Shown here: in pieces, positions 59,084-64,000 of the stretch
How the letters are laid out: each line of letters starts with the position of its first letter
Numbering within the stretch: the stretch's first letter is position 1
Origin: Halomonas getboli
GTDB taxonomy: Bacteria > Pseudomonadota > Gammaproteobacteria > Pseudomonadales > Halomonadaceae
Length of the DNA: 64,000 nt
Direction of reading: 5' to 3'
Assembly: GCF_023094245.1 (NCBI RefSeq)
Contig: NZ_JALMEW010000001.1
Location: 248,001 to 312,000, forward strand
Notes under the pieces: model-generated
What the model was told of the DNA's origin: nothing
The model's input: the letters and a program-made list of their open reading frames with translations, nothing else
The model's database searches: none
Made by a program: the position numbers and the translations under genes

Positions 59084-60216
59084 CGACCATGACGCCGACT
59101 CGCCTGCTGTGCCTGTCCGCCTGGCTGCTCGTGGCATCGCCCGCGCTGGCGGCGCCGACCCTGTCCGGTGCGCGCATCGACGACCTGCGCGGGCTCGAGC
59201 GCCGCCTCGGGCAGTCGGAATTCTCCGCCGTGCGCGAACGCGCCCTGGGCCAGGCCGAGCGCCTGGCCGGCGGCAATGCCTCGGATCGCTGGGCCCGGGC
59301 CCTCTACCTTCAGCTCGCCGCCAGCGCCGAGGCGCGGCTCGACGATCCGCTCGCGGCCGCCGGGCATCTGGCCGAGGCGCGCGGCATCCGCGGCGTCGAG
59401 GGTGTTCAGATGGATCGCTGGCTGCGTCAGGAGGCCGGGCTTCGCCTGCGTGGCGGCCAGCCCGAGCGGGCGAGGGCGCTGCTCGGCGACTGGTTCCAGC
59501 GTCACGGCGGCTCGGCGGATGACCGCTGGCTGATGGCCCGACTGCTGGCCGATTCCGGCGAATGGAGCCCGGCGGCGCGCTGGGTGAATCGCGCCTTGGC
59601 GGCCGATGATGATCCCTCCGAGGCCCACGCCGAGCTGGCCGCCACCGTGCTGCAGCGGGCCGGCGACGATAGCGGCGCGCTGGCGCTGATCGAGCGGCGA
59701 CTCGAGGAAGCGGATGGTGACGCCGAGACCTGGCGGCGCGCGGCGGCGCTGGCCCAGCGCCTGGGCGATCCGGGGCGGGCGGCGGCGATCTGGGAGGCCG
59801 GCTGGCGCCGCGGCGTGCTGTCCGGCGCCGAAGATCTGCAGCAGCGCATCCGTCTGCACCTGGCCGGCGGCACGCCGGCCCGGGCCGCCGAGCTGCTGGT
59901 CAAGGCCCTCGAGGCGCAGGTACTGCCCGACGATCTCGACCATCGACGCCTGCTGGCGCAAGCCTGGCAGGCCGCACGGGCTCACGACCGGGCGCTTTCC
60001 GCCTGGCGCGACGTCGCCGAGCGCAGCGGGGCCGGTGACGACTGGCTGCGGCTGGGCCAGCTGGCGGTTGGCTGGGGCGAGTGGGACGTTGCCGGCGAGG
60101 CGCTGGCGAAGGCACGCGATCTGGGCGAGTCCGAGGCGGAAGAGTGGCTGTCGAGCCTGCCGGGGCAGGCGTCTGTAGAAAGCGGGGATAGCGAGAAGGG
60201 TGGCCCCACCGGCTAG
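59080..60216 (+). CDS. TPR-repeat periplasmic protein of the TonB2-type cluster
   Basis: This 378-residue protein starts by ATGA overlap with tonB, has a signal peptide (LLCLSAWLLVASPALAAP) and a helical body of tetratricopeptide-like repeats (for example GDAETWRRAAALAQRLGDPG and ALSAWRDVAERSGAGDDWLR). A TPR gene closes the equivalent Vibrio and Shewanella clusters. It probably scaffolds the TonB complex; direct evidence is lacking. Confidence 0.82.
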   Translation: MTTMTPTRLLCLSAWLLVASPALAAPTLSGARIDDLRGLERRLGQSEFSAVRERALGQAERLAGGNASDRWARALYLQLAASAEARLDDPLAAAGHLAEARGIRGVEGVQMDRWLRQEAGLRLRGGQPERARALLGDWFQRHGGSADDRWLMARLLADSGEWSPAARWVNRALAADDDPSEAHAELAATVLQRAGDDSGALALIERRLEEADGDAETWRRAAALAQRLGDPGRAAAIWEAGWRRGVLSGAEDLQQRIRLHLAGGTPARAAELLVKALEAQVLPDDLDHRRLLAQAWQAARAHDRALSAWRDVAERSGAGDDWLRLGQLAVGWGEWDVAGEALAKARDLGESEAEEWLSSLPGQASVESGDSEKGGPTG

Positions 60217-60239
60217 TCGGCGGGGCGTTCGCGAGATGA

Positions 60240-61070
60240 TTACGCCTCGAATTCGGTCCACACGGGGGCGTGGTCGGACGGCTTCTCCATGCCGCGCAGC
60301 TCGTAGTCGATGCCGGCGTCGCGGACCTGGCCGGCCAGCGGCTCGGTCACCAGGATGTAGTCGATGCGCAGGCCGCGCTTCGGGTCGCGGTCGAAGCCCT
60401 TGGAGCGGTAGTCGAACCAGCTGAAGCGATCCATCACGTCCGGATGGCAGAGCCGGTAGCTGTCGGTCAGGCCCCAGGCCTTGATACGCTCGAGCCACTC
60501 GCGCTCCACCGGCTGGAAGCTGGTCTTGCCCTCGCGCAGCCAGCGCTTGCGGTTGGGCTCGCCGATGCCGATGTCGATGTCCTCGGGCGAGATGTTGAAG
60601 TCGCCCATGATCGCCAGTCGCTCGTCCGGGGCGTGGTGCTCGTCGAGCAGTCGCGACAGCTGGGCATAGAACGCGCGCTTGTGCGGGAACTTCACCGGGT
60701 GGTCGACGCTCTCTCCCTGGGGAAAGTAGCCGTTCCACACCGTCAGCGGTTCGCCGCCGTCGATGCGCAGCCGCGCGCCGATCAGCCGGCGCTGGGCGTC
60801 CTCGCCGTCGTCCGGGAAGCCACGGTGGATCGCCTCCGGACCGTCCGGGCACTGCTCGTTGCAGATCATCAGCGCCACGCCGTAGTGGCCCTTCTGGCCG
60901 TGGAAGTGGACGCTGTAGCCCAGCGCTTCGACGGCCTCGACCGGAAACTCGCTGTCCTGGACCTTGGTCTCCTGCAGGCCGATCACCGCCGGACGATGTG
61001 CGGTGACCAGGGCCTCCAGCTGATGCAGGCGGGCGCGGATCCCGTTGATGTTGAATGACACCAGGCGCAT
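60240..61070 (-). CDS. xthA: Exodeoxyribonuclease III
   Basis: Exo III is the major AP endonuclease of base-excision repair. The 276-residue protein has [20 protein letters not shown], the metal-ligand Glu in [14 protein letters not shown], the catalytic [20 protein letters not shown] and [15 protein letters not shown], and the C-terminal [12 protein letters not shown]. The [20 protein letters not shown] stretch is typical of the E. coli-type enzyme. It lies 3 bp after a small basic gene on the same strand. Confidence 0.96.
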   Translation of the reverse strand: MRLVSFNINGIRARLHQLEALVTAHRPAVIGLQETKVQDSEFPVEAVEALGYSVHFHGQKGHYGVALMICNEQCPDGPEAIHRGFPDDGEDAQRRLIGARLRIDGGEPLTVWNGYFPQGESVDHPVKFPHKRAFYAQLSRLLDEHHAPDERLAIMGDFNISPEDIDIGIGEPNRKRWLREGKTSFQPVEREWLERIKAWGLTDSYRLCHPDVMDRFSWFDYRSKGFDRDPKRGLRIDYILVTEPLAGQVRDAGIDYELRGMEKPSDHAPVWTEFEA

Positions 61071-61073
61071 CGG

Positions 61074-61310
61074 TCAGTCGTCCTTGTGCTCGGGCTTGTC
61101 GGGATGGATGGCGATCTGCTGGCCGCTTTCCTGGCGCGCCAGCTTGCGCTCCGCCTGCTGCTTGCGCTGCTGGCGCTTCTTCTCGGTGTAGCGCCGCGAC
61201 GAGGTCACCTCGTCGGGGTTCTCGTGGCGCCACTTCTTGTAGTCCTTGCGTCGACCGGTGCGGATGGTCACCTTGTCGGCGATGGAACGGCTCTTCTTCC
61301 TGCGTGTCAT
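61074..61310 (-). CDS. Small highly basic protein of unknown function
   Basis: This 78-residue protein is very rich in Lys/Arg with Gln and Glu (DYKKWRHENPDEVTSSRRYT, then EKKRQQRKQQAERKLARQES). It has no TM or signal peptide, and the middle looks like a charged coiled coil. Third positions are strongly GC-biased, so it is probably real, and it is 3 bp upstream of xthA in the same operon. A nucleic-acid-binding role is only a guess from charge. Confidence 0.7.
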   Translation of the reverse strand: MTRRKKSRSIADKVTIRTGRRKDYKKWRHENPDEVTSSRRYTEKKRQQRKQQAERKLARQESGQQIAIHPDKPEHKDD

Positions 61311-61450
61311 GACACGGCTCCTCTTTCGATGGGCGCCATTCTAGCAGCCGGACGCTTCCCTTCGACAGCAGACGCGCCCTCGGCGCCCGAGACTGGTACA
61401 ATGCGCGTTTGCGTCACGCATCCCTCATCGATGCACCTCCATCCACGAAC

Positions 61451-62752
61451 ATGGACGAGACAGCACAGCCTATGAGCGAGTCGGAACAGACCACAGCACC
61501 GGCCCAGACCGAGAACCGCAAGCCCAAGCGTCGCCGCCGCAAGCCGCGTCGCCGCCAGTCGAACTGGGATCTGCGCCAGTTCCAGGTCCCCGCCGTGGCG
61601 GGCAAGTGGCGCTTCCACGATTTCGACCTGCCGCTGCCGCTGATGCGTGCCATCCATGCTCAGGGCTTCGAGTACTGCACGCCGATCCAGGCCGAGGCGC
61701 TGACCCACACGCTGCTCGGCGGCGATGTGGTCGGCAAGGCGCAGACAGGCACCGGCAAGACCGCGGCCTTCCTGATCTCGATCCTTGCCTACTTCCTCGA
61801 GGAAGAAGCGCCGGACGGGCAGAAGCCCGGTGCACCGCGGGCGCTGATCGTGGCCCCGACCCGCGAGCTGGCGCTGCAGATCGAGAAGGACGCCAAGGCC
61901 CTGGCGCGCTTCACCAAGCTGAACGTGGCCAGCGTGGTCGGCGGCATGGACTACCAGAAGCAGCTCGAGGGCCTCGGCCAGCAGCTCGACATCCTGGTGG
62001 CCACCCCGGGCCGGCTGCTGGACTTCCACCAGAAGCGCGACGTCGATCTGACCCAGGTCGAGGTGCTGGTGCTCGACGAGGCGGATCGCATGCTCTCCAT
62101 GGGCTTCATCCCGGACGTCAAGCGCATCATCCGCCACACGCCCAAGCCCGAGGAGCGCCAGACCTTCCTGTTCTCGGCGACCTTCACCGAGGACATCCTC
62201 AACCTGGCCAGCCAGTGGACCCGCGATGCGGCCCACGTGGATATCGAGGTCACCGTCGACAACGCGGCCAACATCGAGCAGCGCGTCTACCTCGTCAGTG
62301 ACGAGGACAAGGCGAAGCTGCTGGTCAAGCTGTTGCAGCAGGAGAGCTTCGACCGGGTGATGGTGTTCGGCAACCGCCGCGACCTGGTGCGCAAGCTCGA
62401 CGGACTGCTCAAGGACGCCGGCATCAACGCCGCCATGATCTCCGGCGACGTGCCCCAGAACCAGCGCATCAGCACCCTCGAGCAGTTCCGCGAGGGCGAG
62501 ATCCAGGTGCTGGTGGCCACCGACGTGGCCGGTCGCGGCATCCACATCGAGGATGTCAGCCACGTCATCAACTACACCCTGCCCGAGGATCCGGAGGACT
62601 ACGTCCACCGCATCGGCCGCACCGGTCGCGCCGGCGCCAAGGGGGTGTCGATCAGCTTCGTGGGCGAGGAAGACGCCTTCTCGCTGCCGGAGATCGAGCG
62701 CTTCATCAACGACAAGCTGCCCTGCGAGCATCCGCCGGAAGGGCTGCTGTAA
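61451..62752 (+). CDS. rhlB: ATP-dependent RNA helicase RhlB
   Basis: The 433-residue DEAD-box helicase has a long basic N-terminus ([12 protein letters not shown]), the Q motif, motif [17 protein letters not shown], motif [18 protein letters not shown] in [12 protein letters not shown], and motif [12 protein letters not shown]. The basic N-terminal extension and core resemble pseudomonad RhlB, which pairs with RNase E in the degradosome. It starts at [11 protein letters not shown] or seven codons later. Substrate-level function is from homology. Confidence 0.92.
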   Translation: MDETAQPMSESEQTTAPAQTENRKPKRRRRKPRRRQSNWDLRQFQVPAVAGKWRFHDFDLPLPLMRAIHAQGFEYCTPIQAEALTHTLLGGDVVGKAQTGTGKTAAFLISILAYFLEEEAPDGQKPGAPRALIVAPTRELALQIEKDAKALARFTKLNVASVVGGMDYQKQLEGLGQQLDILVATPGRLLDFHQKRDVDLTQVEVLVLDEADRMLSMGFIPDVKRIIRHTPKPEERQTFLFSATFTEDILNLASQWTRDAAHVDIEVTVDNAANIEQRVYLVSDEDKAKLLVKLLQQESFDRVMVFGNRRDLVRKLDGLLKDAGINAAMISGDVPQNQRISTLEQFREGEIQVLVATDVAGRGIHIEDVSHVINYTLPEDPEDYVHRIGRTGRAGAKGVSISFVGEEDAFSLPEIERFINDKLPCEHPPEGLL

Positions 62753-62848
62753 AGCTGGAAGAGCGGCGTTGCGCGCCTGGAAGCTCGCTGGCGCGGCTTC
62801 GCCGCTTGAAGTAACGACACAACGGTCGGCTTTCCCTGGCGAGCGGCG

Positions 62849-62942
62849 CCGGGGGCAGGGTGAAGCGAGGCTCTTTTGTCAGGACGACAAAAGGAGCGTC
62901 CAGGGAAGGATTCACCGCGTCCTCGCGACACCCTGCCGCCGG
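62849..62942. repeat. Imperfect palindromic element between rhlB and dinG
   Basis: Nested pairs are 62849-62862 with 62929-62942 (13 of 14 complementary, around GGCAGGGTG/CACCCTGCC), GCGAGG at 62865-62870 with CCTCGC at 62921-62926, and CTTTTGTC at 62873-62880 with GACAAAAG at 62886-62893 as the tip hairpin. The right arm carries about 27 extra bases. It lies in the 218-bp rhlB-dinG gap, which holds no gene. Confidence 0.65.
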
Positions 62943-62970
62943 AACAGCCGCGTTTCTCTATGGACGCATC

Positions 62971-64000
<1,030 letters not shown>

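Noticed and set aside
58792..61401. An 869-residue minus-strand frame across tonB, the TPR gene and xthA
   Set aside because: It is composed of antisense and out-of-frame translations of four well-supported genes.

Overview
The window is a 64-kb chromosomal segment from a high-GC gammaproteobacterium. Gene content and order (dcw cluster, lolC-lolD, msbA-lpxK-kdsB-murB, rne-rluC, rpmF-plsX-fab, etf) together with the protein sequences suggest a Halomonas-like member of the Oceanospirillales with strong pseudomonad-type synteny. The genus is an inference. I found no tRNA, rRNA, CRISPR array, prophage or insertion sequence; this is housekeeping chromosome.

Layout. (1) 1-9351: the end of the division/cell-wall cluster, murD(partial)-ftsW-murG-murC-ddl-ftsQ, then ftsA-ftsZ and lpxC with its own promoter. 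(2) 9459-15664: a convergent DciA-type (DUF721) gene, a small membrane-anchored gene directly upstream of secA that looks like a SecM-type secretion monitor, then secA, argJ and a Nudix/ThiE-like fusion. (3) 15785-17748: aguB-aguA (agmatine to putrescine) on the minus strand. (4) 17924-29282: lolC/F-lolD, a convergent DUF2062 gene, a frameshifted comEC, an ExbB/ExbD pair, msbA, lpxK, a Trm112-like gene, kdsB, a low-molecular-weight phosphatase and murB. (5) 29375-36586: rne (minus, long leader), rluC, a HAD phosphatase, sppA, and maf (minus). (6) 36703-46892: yceD/DUF177-rpmF-plsX-fabD-fabG-acpP-fabF-pabC-mltG-tmk-holB-pilZ-tatD. (7) 46915-50479: a DUF1285 gene, a UvrD-type helicase and a 3-mercaptopyruvate sulfurtransferase. 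(8) 50711-54526: ETF-QO (minus) divergent from etfB-etfA, with a duplicated etfA tail. (9) 54615-60216: an unknown gene divergent from a TonB2-type energy-transduction operon with Fur-box-like sites between them. (10) 60240-64000: xth and a small basic protein (minus), rhlB, and the start of dinG.

The genes are mostly tightly packed, with ATGA/TGATG stop-start overlaps and several TTG/GTG starts. They serve envelope biogenesis (peptidoglycan, lipid A/KDO, lipoprotein export, Sec export), fatty-acid synthesis, RNA decay and iron-linked energy transduction.

Most notable points: a candidate arrest peptide (Arg-Gly-Pro-Pro near its C-terminus) upstream of secA, with an mRNA stem that a stalled ribosome would open; a family of 7-bp tandem repeats that repeatedly start at a gene's stop codon; a broken comEC; a decayed duplicate of the etfA 3' end; two long imperfect palindromes; and a nearly leaderless promoter for the DUF177-rpmF operon.
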